From an uncultured Arthrobacter sp. (GTDB taxonomy: Bacteria > Actinomycetota > Actinomycetes > Actinomycetales > Micrococcaceae): a stretch of DNA of 64,000 nt. The notes under the pieces were generated by a model. That model saw only the letters and a list, made by a program, of their open reading frames with translations, had not been told where the DNA came from and made no database searches. Shown piece after piece: positions 24,995 to 33,759 of the stretch. How positions within the stretch are numbered: the stretch's first letter is position 1; each line of letters begins with the position of its first letter. The stretch spans positions 1 to 64,000 of the forward strand of contig NZ_CADCTE010000121.1 of assembly GCF_902805515.1 (NCBI RefSeq), in the 5' to 3' direction. The translations under genes and the position numbers were made by a program.

Positions 24995-25966
24995 ATGGCA
25001 CAGCGTCCACCGTCCGGCATCTGGGTGGCGCTGCTGTCCGCTGCAACCTTCGGGGTCTCCGGGCCGTTCGCCAAATCCCTGCTCGAGATCGGCTGGAGTC
25101 CGGGCGCGGCGGTCGGTGTGCGCATCGGCGGTGCTGCCCTGGTGCTCCTGGTGCCGGTGCTCCTCTCCCTGCGGGGGCGCTGGTCGACGCTGCGCGGCAA
25201 CGCCCTGACCCTGACCATCTACGGCGTCACGGCGATCGCTTTGTGCCAGCTCTTCTACTTCAACGCGGTCGCCCGGATGTCGGTCGGCGTGTCACTGCTG
25301 CTCGAATACCTGGCTCCGGTGCTGCTGGTGGGCTGGCTGTGGATCCGTTCGCGGCGGGCACCGCACCGGCTGACCGCCCTGGGCTCCGTCGTCGCCGTCC
25401 TCGGCCTGCTGCTGGTGCTCGACCTGGGCGCGGAGCAACGGCTTGACCCTGTCGGGGTGCTCTTCGGACTCGCTGCGGCGGTGTGCCTCGTCGTCTTCTT
25501 CCTGATGTCGGCCCGGGTGCAGGACTCCCTCCCGCCGCTGGTCATGGCCGGCGGCGGCATGGTGGCCGGGGCGCTCACCATCCTGGTCCTGGGGCTGACC
25601 GGCCTGATGCCGTTCCACTTCGTGTTCACCGACGTGGTGCTGGCGGGCTGGGAGACGTCCTGGCTGGTGCCGGTGGCCGGGCTGGTGCTCATCTCCACGG
25701 TGGCCGCGTACGTCGCGGGCATCGTCGCCGCCCAGCGGCTTGGCTCCAAGGTGGCGTCCTTCGCGGCACTCACCGAAGTGGTCTTCGCCGTCCTTGCGGC
25801 CTGGCTGATCCTGGGCGAGCTCCCCGGGCTGATCCAGCTCGCCGGCGGCGCCCTGATCGTCGCCGGCGTGGTGTGCGTCCGGGTCGATGAACTGCGTGCC
25901 GCCGGAAGGGCGGCGCGCGATCCGCTCAACCAGCCGAATGTTGTGGAGCCGGTGCCGCGCGCCTGA
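24995..25966 (+). CDS. EamA (DMT superfamily) transporter
   Basis: A 323-residue membrane exporter with ten predicted helices in two EamA repeats. The first helix is VALLSAATFGVSGPFAKSL; the half-repeat ends carry the expected LLEYLAPVLLVG and LTEVVFAVLAAWLILGE segments. The substrate is not determinable; relatives export amino acids, threonine/homoserine or purines. GAGGGG precedes the ATG at 24995. It is divergent from the CGNR regulator. On the opposite strand an open frame belonging to the next gene runs through two thirds of this gene. Confidence 0.9.
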   Translation: MAQRPPSGIWVALLSAATFGVSGPFAKSLLEIGWSPGAAVGVRIGGAALVLLVPVLLSLRGRWSTLRGNALTLTIYGVTAIALCQLFYFNAVARMSVGVSLLLEYLAPVLLVGWLWIRSRRAPHRLTALGSVVAVLGLLLVLDLGAEQRLDPVGVLFGLAAAVCLVVFFLMSARVQDSLPPLVMAGGGMVAGALTILVLGLTGLMPFHFVFTDVVLAGWETSWLVPVAGLVLISTVAAYVAGIVAAQRLGSKVASFAALTEVVFAVLAAWLILGELPGLIQLAGGALIVAGVVCVRVDELRAAGRAARDPLNQPNVVEPVPRA

Positions 25967-27184
25967 GCCCCCGTCGACGGGCACCACGGACCGGACCTGT
26001 TCCGAGGACCGGACCGACGGCCGGGCCGGCAGGGGGCCCGAAGGTCCGGCCGGAACCGGCGCAGGTCGGGCCGTCCGGTCCAAGCGATCGAGAGGCACCG
26101 GGTCGAAGGGCGCCGGTGAGTTGCCCGTCCACCGGTGAAGGCGCAGGAGGCTTCCGCTGCCCGCCGGGCCCGTGCGCGGCTCGGAGACGTAATAGTACCC
26201 GCCTCCGAGTGCCTCAAACCCGACGTCGGCGCGGAAATCCCAGCCGTTGATGCCCGAGGCGGGATCGCGGAGCCCGGAGCGGTGCAGCTGCAGCATCCGG
26301 CCGTGCTCCGGCCCGGCGCCCGTACCGAGCGGAGCCCGCACCGGCGGCACCGTCCCATCCACCATAAACAGGCGGTAGTTGGGAAAGCCGGCCTTGGCCC
26401 CCTGGTACACGCCGAGGAACCAGTGCCCGGTGTGCGGGTCGTACTTCAGGTTCTGCACCCCGAAGCGGGTGTTCCCGGTGCGGACAAAGAACTTGTCCTG
26501 GGGCCGGTCCGGTCCGTTCCGGTGGGGCCGGTCCTGCCGCAGCGTCCGCTCGTAGGCCCTCAACACCGCCGGGTCGTACTGCAGGAGCACCTGGTGGTCG
26601 TTGTCGTTTCGGCTGGTGTCCGAGTAGACGCCGTAGGCCACCATAAGCTGCCACGGGCCGCCGGGATCGCCCGGGGTGGGGCCGAAGGAGATGCCGTCGA
26701 TCCCGCTGCAGCCGTACCGGTGCGCCAGGTGCCGTCCGTCATCGGTCCGGACGACCGCCGTGAAATCGTCGACGACCTCCTTCAGGTACACGGCGGTGAC
26801 CACCCCGTCGGATTCCGCATCCATTCCCCGGCGGGTCACCCGGTCCACCTCGAAGACGGCCACATAGAAGGACGCCGCCGCCTTGTACTCGAGGGAGGCG
26901 TAGACCCGGCCGTCGTGCGGGTTGAAGGCCACGTCGCCCAGATGGCCCGTGAACCCCGTGACCGAACCGATGACGGTGCCGGACAGGTCGGTTTTCACCA
27001 GCAGGGTGGTGAAGGAGAAGTAGACGAAACCCTGGTCCTGGTCCACGGCGATGCCCTGGACGTGCCCGGCGCGCCACATCCCGCTGTCGATGCGCGGCGG
27101 GAGGTCCCGCCGGGGTGGCGGGGTCGACGGCGGCGCCGCGGCGGGGGCCGGCGGTCGGGACGGGGCGGTCAGGACAAGATTCAT
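25292..27184 (-). CDS. Unknown beta-propeller-like protein with C-terminal read-through under the EamA gene
   Basis: The ATG at 27184 has AGGAG seven bases upstream. Codons 1 to about 365 (to near 26090) look like a genuine protein: a proline-rich start (SRPPAPAAAPPSTPPP), then strand-rich sequence with GHVQGIAVDQDQGFVYFSF, GHLGDVAFNPHDGRVYASLE, NLKYDPHTGHWFLGVYQG and GGGYYYVSEP, suggesting a beta-propeller or related sugar/phytase-like fold. I do not recognise a characterised family. Past FDPVP the frame has no stop until 25292, giving 630 residues, but the last 220 are opposite the EamA gene and are low-complexity Arg/His/Asp/Gly, as expected for antisense of a coding region. The true end, or a frameshift, probably lies near 25930-26090. 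No signal peptide is seen. Confidence 0.6.
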   Translation of the reverse strand: MNLVLTAPSRPPAPAAAPPSTPPPRRDLPPRIDSGMWRAGHVQGIAVDQDQGFVYFSFTTLLVKTDLSGTVIGSVTGFTGHLGDVAFNPHDGRVYASLEYKAAASFYVAVFEVDRVTRRGMDAESDGVVTAVYLKEVVDDFTAVVRTDDGRHLAHRYGCSGIDGISFGPTPGDPGGPWQLMVAYGVYSDTSRNDNDHQVLLQYDPAVLRAYERTLRQDRPHRNGPDRPQDKFFVRTGNTRFGVQNLKYDPHTGHWFLGVYQGAKAGFPNYRLFMVDGTVPPVRAPLGTGAGPEHGRMLQLHRSGLRDPASGINGWDFRADVGFEALGGGYYYVSEPRTGPAGSGSLLRLHRWTGNSPAPFDPVPLDRLDRTARPAPVPAGPSGPLPARPSVRSSEQVRSVVPVDGGSGARHRLHNIRLVERIARRPSGGTQFIDPDAHHAGDDQGAAGELDQPGELAQDQPGRKDGEDHFGECREGRHLGAKPLGGDDARDVRGHRGDEHQPGHRHQPGRLPARQHHVGEHEVERHQAGQPQDQDGERPGHHAAAGHDQRREGVLHPGRHQEEDDEAHRRSESEEHPDRVKPLLRAQVEHQQQAEDGDDGAQGGQPVRCPPRTDPQPAHQQHRSQVFEQQ

Positions 27185-27344
27185 CAGCGGTCTCCTAGGG
27201 GGGCGGGCTGGGTCTTTCCGCCGCGGCGGCGCTGCGGGGCGGGCACCTTCAGGGTTCCAGGCCGGGGCCAACCGGGCCGGACGGCGGCGCGACCCGGAGT
27301 TGAACAGCACGCCTCTTTTGGTCTGCAGGCAGATCGGTGCGGTG

Positions 27345-28163
27345 TCACCGCGCGGCCTTGGCCAGCTTGCGGAGCCCGCCCTTCGGCGGCACCCGCACCG
27401 GCTCGGGCCAGCGCGGCTGGAGGGAATCGCCGAGGGTGACCCGGCGGAGCTTCCGGTGCGCCAGCGGAAGAACCCAGTCATGCACCCACCGGCGCTGGGC
27501 GTACTCCCATTCCCGCAGCGTCCGCCGGGGTGCCGGGTCCCATTCCTTGGGCGTCAGCGAGTGCCGCACCCCCAGCAGGTCCAGCACCTGTGTGGCCATG
27601 TATTTGTGTCCCGCCTTCGACATGTGGAGGCGGTCGGCCGCCCACATCCTCCGGTCGCGGTAGGCATCCATGGCCCAGAAGTCGACGAGGACCGCGCCAT
27701 GCCGGCTTGCGATGTCACGCACCCCGTCGTTGTAGGCGTGGTTGCGTTTCCGGAGCAGGCGCAGCGCCGGGGAGACCTCGACGTCGTACCCGGTGAAGAG
27801 CAGGAGCCGTGCCCCCGTCGCTGCCAGTGGGGCAACAAGCCGCTCGTAGGAAGAGAGGAGTTCGACGACGTTAGTCCCCGCATCCATAATGTCGTTTCCC
27901 CCGGCGTACAGCGTGATCAGGGTGGGTTCCATGGCCAGGGCGGGGCCGAGCTGTTCGGCGGCGATATGGCGCAGGCGTTTGCTGCGGATGGCGAGGTTCG
28001 CGTATTCCCATCCCGGCGCGGACTTCGCGAGCCGCTCGGCCACCCGGTCCGCCCACCCGCGGACGCCGTTGGGGAGGATTCTGCTCGGATCCCCCACCCC
28101 TTCGGTGAAGGAATCGCCAAGAGCGACATAGCGCCCCGGGAGACCCGGCGGCTGGAGGTGCAT
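27345..28163 (-). CDS. SGNH/GDSL hydrolase
   Basis: A 272-residue esterase/lipase-like hydrolase. Block I is YVALGDSFTEG with nucleophile Ser18; block III is YAGGNDIMDAG; block V is DRLHMSKAGH with the catalytic aspartate and histidine. There is no signal peptide. The ATG at 28163 is chosen because homology begins at once and the next gene's stop is at 28178; the frame is open further upstream only by chance. It is the last gene of a three-gene minus-strand set (glycosyltransferase, nucleotide-sugar dehydrogenase, this hydrolase), so it may deacylate or acylate a cell-envelope glycan or lipid; this is inference from context. Confidence 0.9.
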   Translation of the reverse strand: MHLQPPGLPGRYVALGDSFTEGVGDPSRILPNGVRGWADRVAERLAKSAPGWEYANLAIRSKRLRHIAAEQLGPALAMEPTLITLYAGGNDIMDAGTNVVELLSSYERLVAPLAATGARLLLFTGYDVEVSPALRLLRKRNHAYNDGVRDIASRHGAVLVDFWAMDAYRDRRMWAADRLHMSKAGHKYMATQVLDLLGVRHSLTPKEWDPAPRRTLREWEYAQRRWVHDWVLPLAHRKLRRVTLGDSLQPRWPEPVRVPPKGGLRKLAKAAR

Positions 28164-28177
28164 GTGCGGCCCCGGCC

Positions 28178-29536
28178 TCAGGGCCCCACGCCCGAGTGGG
28201 CCGCGTCGACGGTGGAGAGTCCGGCCTGCCGGCCGCGCCCGACACCCCGGTGGAACCACCCCGCAGACCGCCACGCGGCGGCGTCCAGCGCATTGCGTCC
28301 GTCCAGGACCGCGGACCGGTCCACCAGGGACGAGACCTCGCGCGGGTCGAGCGCGAGGTACTCGGCCCATTCGGTGAGCAGGACCGTCAGTTCGGCGCCG
28401 CGCAGCGCCGCCGCGGTGTCCGGCTCGAAGCGAAGCTCCGGGTAGCGGAACCACGGCTGGCCTGCTGCACGGGGATCCGTGACCGTGACCACCGCGCCGG
28501 AGCCGGCGAGTCGAAGGGCGACGTCGAGGGCAGGGGAGTCGCGGATGTCATCGGTGTCGGGCTTGAAGGCGGCTCCCAGGACCGTGATGCGGCGCCCGGC
28601 CAGCTGCCCGCCGCACATCTGGCGGGCCGTCTCGTGGATCCGGTGGCGGGTTTCAGTGTTCAGTGTGTCGACCAGGGCCAGCAGCCGCCCGAGGGAGCCG
28701 GCACCGGCATCCTCGGCCTGGGCCTGCAGGGAGCGGATGTCCTTCGGGAGACAGCCGCCGCCGAAGCCGGCGCCGGCCTGCAGGTACCTCGGACCGATCC
28801 GGGCATCGAGGCCGAGGGCCCGGGCCAGGTGGACGACGTCGCCTCCCGCGTTCTCGCACAGCTCGGCGATGCCGTTGAGGTAGGAAATCTTCAGGGCCAG
28901 GAACGCGTTGGCCGCCGACTTGGTGAGTTCGGCCGTCACGAGCCCGGTGATGAGACGGGGCACGCCGTCGTGGAGCAGGGGGGCATAGACCTCGTCGAGG
29001 ACGCGGGCCACCCGCGCTCCCGCCGCGCCGTCGGGCACGCCGTAGACCAGCCGGTCCGGCTGCAGGGAGTCGGCGACCGCGGTGCCCTGGCGGAGGAACT
29101 CGGGGTTCCACCCCAGGTCCGCCCCGGTTCCGGCGAGGAGGCGGGTGAGGATGGCGCCGGTCCCGGCGGGGACCGTCGACTTGCCCACCACGGTTGACCC
29201 CGGGCGCAGGTGGGCGGCGAGGTCCCGAACCGCCGAGGTGACGTAGCCTAGGTCGGCGCGCCGGGTTGTCTTCTCCTGGGGGGTGCCGACGCAGAGAAAG
29301 TGGACGTCGGCGCCGGCCGCGGCGGCGGGGTCCGTGGTGAAGTGCAGTGTTCCGTCCCGGAGTCCTCCCTGCAGCAGCGGCTCAAGCCCGGGTTCGTGGA
29401 AGGGGGCCGCCCCGGCCGCCAACTGCGCGGCCCGGGCCGGGTCGCTGTCGATGCCGGTGACGGTATGACCCAGCGAGGACAGTGCGGCGGCGTGCACGGC
29501 ACCCAGGTAGCCGCATCCGATGACGGAGATCTTCAT
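28178..29536 (-). CDS. UDP-glucose/GDP-mannose 6-dehydrogenase family protein
   Basis: A 452-residue NAD-dependent dehydrogenase that oxidises a nucleotide sugar twice, for example UDP-glucose to UDP-glucuronate. The N-terminal Rossmann motif is VIGCGYLGAVHAAAL; GKSTVPAGTG and NPEFLRQGTAV are family-specific; the catalytic thiol is Cys262 in GFGGGCLPKD; the C-terminal domain has GAAFKPDTDDIRDSPA. All essential residues are present. It lies 15 bases downstream of the glycosyltransferase and 14 upstream of the SGNH hydrolase. The C-terminus (RQAGLSTVDAAHSGVGP) is unusually extended by about 15 residues. Confidence 0.93.
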   Translation of the reverse strand: MKISVIGCGYLGAVHAAALSSLGHTVTGIDSDPARAAQLAAGAAPFHEPGLEPLLQGGLRDGTLHFTTDPAAAAGADVHFLCVGTPQEKTTRRADLGYVTSAVRDLAAHLRPGSTVVGKSTVPAGTGAILTRLLAGTGADLGWNPEFLRQGTAVADSLQPDRLVYGVPDGAAGARVARVLDEVYAPLLHDGVPRLITGLVTAELTKSAANAFLALKISYLNGIAELCENAGGDVVHLARALGLDARIGPRYLQAGAGFGGGCLPKDIRSLQAQAEDAGAGSLGRLLALVDTLNTETRHRIHETARQMCGGQLAGRRITVLGAAFKPDTDDIRDSPALDVALRLAGSGAVVTVTDPRAAGQPWFRYPELRFEPDTAAALRGAELTVLLTEWAEYLALDPREVSSLVDRSAVLDGRNALDAAAWRSAGWFHRGVGRGRQAGLSTVDAAHSGVGP

Positions 29537-29551
29537 GGTGTTTCCCCAAGC

Positions 29552-30679
29552 TCAGAGGTGAAGGAGGGCGTGATCGTTGATGGCTTCTTCGTAGTGCTGG
29601 ACCAGCAGCTCGCACAGGACCGGCCAGGTGCGCCCCTGGACGCCCGCGAACGCAGCGGCGGAAAAGGCCGCGCGTTTCGCGTCGTCTCCGGCCAGGTCCT
29701 CCACGTGGCGCCGGAGGTCGGCGAGGTTGCCCGGTTCGTAGAGCCAGCCCGTGTGTGAGTTGTCGACCAGATCCACCGGGCCGCCCCGGGCCGTGGCGAC
29801 GACGGGGACGCCCGAGGCCATCGCTTCCTGGATGGTCTGGCAGAACGTCTCAAGCTCACCGGGGTGGACGAAGAGGTCGAGGCTGGCCATCACCGCGGCC
29901 AGCGCATCTCCGCCCAGGAACCCCAGGAACGCGGCGTCGGGAAGCATTGCCTCAAGGGCCGGCCGCTGCGGCCCGTCGCCGATGATGACGAGGCGGGTGT
30001 TGTCGATACCGGCCAGGGCCCTCAGGTCCTCCACCTGTTTCTCGGCGGCGAGCCGTCCCACGTAGCCGATAAGCAGGGTCCCGTCGGGTGCGATGCCGGC
30101 CCGCAGGGTGGTGCTGCGTCGAGAGGGGTGGAACCGGTGTGTGTCGACGCCGCGCCGCCACAGGCGGACCCTCGGAATGCCCCGGTCCTGCAGCTGGGCG
30201 ACGGCGGGGCTCGATGGTGCGAGGGTTCGCGCGGCACCACCGTGGATGTTTTCGACCCGCTGCCAGGCCCAGTTCTCAAGGAACGGCACGCCGTACCTGG
30301 CCGCGTACCCGGGAATGTCGGTCTGGTAGACCGCGATGACCGGTAGTCCCAGCTGCTCGGCGGCACGGGCGGCCCGCCAGCCAAGTTCGAAGGGGGAGGC
30401 GAGGTGGACCAGGTCCGGAGCGAAGTCGGCGAGGATCCGACGGATTCGAGCGACGCCGCCGACCGCGATCCGCACGCTGGCGTACCGGGCCAAGGGAACC
30501 GATGGAAGCAGCACGACCCGGGCGGCCGCCGGCACCGGCCCCGGAGGGCCGCCGGCGGAGGGCGCGATGACCAGGACCTCGTCACCGCGCAGGGCGAAAT
30601 GCTCGAGCATCTTCTGTACGGAGTGGGTGACCCCATTGACGGCGGGCAGGAATGTTTCGGCGACGACCACGATCCTCAC
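29552..30679 (-). CDS. Family 4 glycosyltransferase (MgtA/PimB-like mannosyltransferase)
   Basis: A 375-residue GT-B enzyme that transfers a sugar, probably mannose from GDP-mannose, to a lipid or glycan acceptor on the cytoplasmic face. The N-terminus AETFLPAVNGVTHSV and the segment YQTDIPGYAARYG are characteristic of the actinobacterial alpha-mannosyltransferase branch (MgtA). The donor half contains GYVGRLAAEKQVEDL, VIIGDGPQRP, and the E-x7-E motif in FCQTIQEAMASGVPVVA. The start is GTG at 30679. It heads a tightly packed set with the nucleotide-sugar dehydrogenase and SGNH hydrolase, suggesting synthesis of an acidic glycolipid or polysaccharide. Confidence 0.88.
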   Translation of the reverse strand: MRIVVVAETFLPAVNGVTHSVQKMLEHFALRGDEVLVIAPSAGGPPGPVPAAARVVLLPSVPLARYASVRIAVGGVARIRRILADFAPDLVHLASPFELGWRAARAAEQLGLPVIAVYQTDIPGYAARYGVPFLENWAWQRVENIHGGAARTLAPSSPAVAQLQDRGIPRVRLWRRGVDTHRFHPSRRSTTLRAGIAPDGTLLIGYVGRLAAEKQVEDLRALAGIDNTRLVIIGDGPQRPALEAMLPDAAFLGFLGGDALAAVMASLDLFVHPGELETFCQTIQEAMASGVPVVATARGGPVDLVDNSHTGWLYEPGNLADLRRHVEDLAGDDAKRAAFSAAAFAGVQGRTWPVLCELLVQHYEEAINDHALLHL

Positions 30680-30767
30680 CGGATCACCGTCGCACTCCTA
30701 CGGTGATGGTCCGGGTCCGGAAGGTGGCTGGTGGGGGAAGCTCCCGTGAATACCAGGAGCCGGCCGC

Positions 30768-30792
30768 GCACCCCGGCCGGCCGCCGGGGTGC
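30768..30792 (-). terminator. Terminator after copper operon
   Basis: GCACCCCGG (30768-30776) pairs with CCGGGGTGC (30784-30792) across a CCGGCCG loop, 15 bases beyond the copA stop on the minus strand. Confidence 0.6.
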
Positions 30793-30806
30793 CCGCGGTC
30801 AGCGGT

Positions 30807-33044
30807 TCAGCGGCCGAAGCGGCGCAGGCGCAGCGAGTTGGCCACCACCAGCACCGAACTCGCCGCCATGGCGGCGCCGGCCAGAATGGGGTTCAGCAGG
30901 CCCAGCGCGGCAATCGGTATTCCGACCACGTTGTAGAAGAAGGCCCAGAACAGGTTCGTCTTGATGGTGGCCAGGGTGCGGCGGGACAGCCGGACTGCCT
31001 GGGCCACCTGTTCGAGGCTGCTTCCCATCACGGTGATGTCCGCGGCCTCGATGGCCACATCGGTGCCCGAGCCCATCGCGATCCCGAGGTCGGCCTGGGC
31101 GAGCGCCGGCGCGTCGTTCACGCCGTCCCCGGCCATGGCGACTGTCGCACCCTCCTGCTGGAGCTGGCGGATCACCGCCACCTTGCCTTCCGGCAGTACG
31201 CCGGCACGCACGTCGGCCGGGGGGATGCCGACCTCTGCGGCCACGCGGGCCGCGGCGGCCGCGTTGTCTCCGGTGAGCAGGATCGGCCGCAGGCCCAGTT
31301 CCTTCAGCTGCCGGACGGCCCGTGCCGACCCGTCCTTCACGGTGTCGTTCAGGGAGATCACCCCGGCCGCGGCGCCGTCCACGGCGACCCAGACGGCCGT
31401 GGCACCCGCGCCCTCGGCCGCCCCGAACACCCCGGCCTCGGCCGTTCCGGGGAGAATGCCGTGCTCCTCAAGCCAGCCGGTCCGGCCCACCACCACGTCC
31501 AGCCCCTCGACGGTGCCGCGTACGCCGCCGCCGGGGGCGCTGGTGAATGCGGTAACCGCGGGCAGGGCCGTGGTCCGGGCGGCGATGGCCGCACCGATGG
31601 GATGTTCACTGGCGGCTTCGACCGCTCCGGCGAGGCGCAGCAGCTCGTCGGATCCGTAGCGGCCGAGAACCTCGACGCCGCTGACGGACAGCCGGCCGCT
31701 GGTGACGGTGCCCGTCTTGTCCAGCACGATGGTGTCGATGGTCCGGGTGTCCTCAAGCACCTGGGGGCCGCGGATCAGGATGCCAAGCTGCGCGCCCCGC
31801 CCGGAACCGGTCAGCAGGGCCGTCGGCGTGGCGAGGCCGAGCGCGCAGGGGCAGGCGATGATCAGCACGGCGACCGCCGCGGTGAAGGCGCCCTGGAGGT
31901 CCCCGGTAAGGAGCATCCAGGCGGCGAAGGTGACCAGGGCGATGCCGAGGACGACCGGCACGAAGACGGCGCTGATGCGGTCGGCAAGGCGTGCAATCCG
32001 GGCCTTGCCGCTCTGGGCCTGGCTGACCAGCCGGCCCATCTGCGCCAGCGTCGTCTCGCTGCCGACCCGGGTGGCCCGAACGACGAGGCGGCCCGAGGTG
32101 TTCATCGTGGCACCGGTGACGCGGTCACCGGGTCCAACCTCCACCGGGATTGACTCACCGGTCAGCAGGGAGGTGTCGACGGCGCTGTGCCCGAGCGCCA
32201 CCACGCCGTCGGTGGGGATCTTCTCCCCGGGGCGCACCACGATCTCGTCCCCTGGGATGAGCTGGGAGGCCGGAATGCCGAGCTCGATGCGTTCGCCGTG
32301 GACGGTGCGCAGCACGCGGGCGTCCTTCGCTCCGAGGTTCAGCAGCGATGTCAGGGCACTCCCGGCCCGCTGCTTGGCGTTGGCCTCGAGGTAGCGGCCG
32401 AGCAGGAGGAAGGTCACGATAACCGCGGCCACCTCGAAGTAGAGGGCGTGCGCCCCCATGTCCATGCCGGGGTGGGCGGTCAGATCCGGTACCGAGAGGA
32501 GCTGCCACGCCGAGAAGCCGAAGGCTGCGGCGACCCCGATGGACACCAGGGTGTCCATGGTGGAGGCGCCGTGGCGGGCGTTGACGAGGGCGGCGCGGTG
32601 GAAGGGCCAGGCAGCCCAGGTGGCCACCGGCGCCGACAGGGCAAAGACGATCCAGCCCCACTCCGGGAACTGCAGCGCGGGAACCATCGAGATCAGCAGG
32701 ACGGGCACCGTCAGGACGGCGGCGGTGAGCAGGCGGGGGCGCAGCCGGGCGGCCGTGGGAGCTCCCTCGTCGCTCTCCTGGACTCCCGGCTCCTCGGGGT
32801 CCTTCAGGCGGGCCGAATAGCCGGTGGCCTTGACCGTGTCGAGCAGCACCTGGTCCGGCACGCCGGCCGGTACCCGCACCACGGCCGACTCGAGCGGGAG
32901 GTTGACGCTGGCCTCGACACCCTCGAGTTTGCCCAGTTTGCGCTCGACACGGCTGACGCAGGAGGCGCAGGTCATTCCCTGGATGGCCAGTTCGACGACC
33001 CGGGTCTCCGCGGCCGGCGCGGGCCTGTCAGCGCGGGTTGTCAT
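30807..33044 (-). CDS. copA: Copper-translocating P1B-type ATPase
   Basis: A 745-residue copper exporter of the plasma membrane. One N-terminal heavy-metal domain holds the Cu-binding Cys26 and Cys29 in GMTCASC. Eight membrane helices follow, including the [11 protein letters not shown] channel motif (about residue 397). The phosphorylated aspartate lies in DKTGTVTSG (about 444), HP in [10 protein letters not shown], and the hinge [14 protein letters not shown] near 640. The TGES-type actuator motif reads [10 protein letters not shown]. It is the third gene of the csoR-copZ-copA operon; its ATG overlaps the copZ stop by four bases (ATGA), and a terminator follows. Confidence 0.96.
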   Translation of the reverse strand: MTTRADRPAPAAETRVVELAIQGMTCASCVSRVERKLGKLEGVEASVNLPLESAVVRVPAGVPDQVLLDTVKATGYSARLKDPEEPGVQESDEGAPTAARLRPRLLTAAVLTVPVLLISMVPALQFPEWGWIVFALSAPVATWAAWPFHRAALVNARHGASTMDTLVSIGVAAAFGFSAWQLLSVPDLTAHPGMDMGAHALYFEVAAVIVTFLLLGRYLEANAKQRAGSALTSLLNLGAKDARVLRTVHGERIELGIPASQLIPGDEIVVRPGEKIPTDGVVALGHSAVDTSLLTGESIPVEVGPGDRVTGATMNTSGRLVVRATRVGSETTLAQMGRLVSQAQSGKARIARLADRISAVFVPVVLGIALVTFAAWMLLTGDLQGAFTAAVAVLIIACPCALGLATPTALLTGSGRGAQLGILIRGPQVLEDTRTIDTIVLDKTGTVTSGRLSVSGVEVLGRYGSDELLRLAGAVEAASEHPIGAAIAARTTALPAVTAFTSAPGGGVRGTVEGLDVVVGRTGWLEEHGILPGTAEAGVFGAAEGAGATAVWVAVDGAAAGVISLNDTVKDGSARAVRQLKELGLRPILLTGDNAAAAARVAAEVGIPPADVRAGVLPEGKVAVIRQLQQEGATVAMAGDGVNDAPALAQADLGIAMGSGTDVAIEAADITVMGSSLEQVAQAVRLSRRTLATIKTNLFWAFFYNVVGIPIAALGLLNPILAGAAMAASSVLVVANSLRLRRFGR

Positions 33045-33265
33045 GCGTCGTTGGAGACCACGAGGTAGCCGGCCTCGGCGACGGCTTCGCCGATGGAGGC
33101 CGGGGCCAGCGGGCCGGCCGAGGTGACGGTGGCCGTGGAGATTCCCTCCTTGTTCAGGTCGATCTCAACGCCCTGGACGCCCTCGAGGGACTGCAGTTCG
33201 CTGGTGACCGCATCGACGCAGTGGCCGCAGGTCATTCCGGAGATGCTGACGGTGGTGGTTGTCAT
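33041..33265 (-). CDS. copZ: Copper chaperone, heavy-metal-associated domain
   Basis: A 74-residue cytosolic Cu(I) carrier that delivers copper to CopA. It is a single ferredoxin-like HMA domain with the metal-binding GMTCGHC near residues 10-16 and the expected final strand (GYLVVSND). GGAG precedes the ATG at 33265. It lies 33 bases downstream of csoR and overlaps copA by four bases, so the operon is translated as a coupled unit. Confidence 0.95.
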   Translation of the reverse strand: MTTTTVSISGMTCGHCVDAVTSELQSLEGVQGVEIDLNKEGISTATVTSAGPLAPASIGEAVAEAGYLVVSNDA

Positions 33266-33298
33266 GGTGTGTGCTCCTTGGCTGGTGATGGGTGGGAC

Positions 33299-33646
33299 TC
33301 AGCGCAGCAGGCGGCCGATGGCCGCAGCCGCCTCCTGGACCTTGTCCTGGACGAGGTCGGGGTTTCCCGTGGCCTGGGACTCCTGGGCCGCATCCACGAC
33401 GCAGTGGGCGATGTGGTCCTCGAGCAGGCCCAGGCTGACCGCGTGGAGGGCCTTGTTGATCGCCGCCACCTGGGTGAGGATGTCGATGCAGTACTTCTCC
33501 TCGTCGACCATGCGGGCGATGCCGCGGACCTGTCCCTCGATGCGCTTCAGGCGCTTGAGGTACGCGTCCTTCTCCCCGCTGTAGCCGTGCGTGGTCGGTG
33601 CGCCGGCCGGCGCGTCGGTTGATGCTGTGGTGATTTCCTGGGTCAT
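33299..33646 (-). CDS. csoR: CsoR-type copper-sensing repressor
   Basis: A 115-residue all-helical repressor that leaves DNA when it binds Cu(I). The metal ligands Cys53, His78 and Cys82 have the same spacing as Cys36, His61 and Cys65 of Mycobacterium tuberculosis CsoR, which distinguishes it from RcnR or FrmR. The basic DNA-binding helix KRLKRIEGQVRGIARM is present. GGAGG stands six bases before the ATG. It heads the operon with copZ and copA and has a perfect operator dyad over its own promoter, indicating autoregulation. Confidence 0.95.
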   Translation of the reverse strand: MTQEITTASTDAPAGAPTTHGYSGEKDAYLKRLKRIEGQVRGIARMVDEEKYCIDILTQVAAINKALHAVSLGLLEDHIAHCVVDAAQESQATGNPDLVQDKVQEAAAAIGRLLR

Positions 33647-33664
33647 GGCTGCCTCCTCCGGTCA

Positions 33665-33684
33665 ATCATACCCCGAGGGGGTAT
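33665..33684 (-). promoter_or_regulatory. CsoR operator overlapping the csoR promoter
   Basis: ATACCCC (33668-33674) and GGGGTAT (33678-33684) form a perfect dyad with a three-base centre, matching known CsoR boxes. On the minus strand it covers the end of a -10 box TATGAT (33670-33665); a TTTCCA at the right distance may be the -35. Repressor binding would block polymerase. Confidence 0.85.
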
Positions 33685-33759
33685 CCGATGGAAAGCGTGC
33701 GCGGGTGTCCGCCGGCCGGTCCGCGGGGCGCCGGCCGCGGTGCCTTCGTCCGGAGCCGT

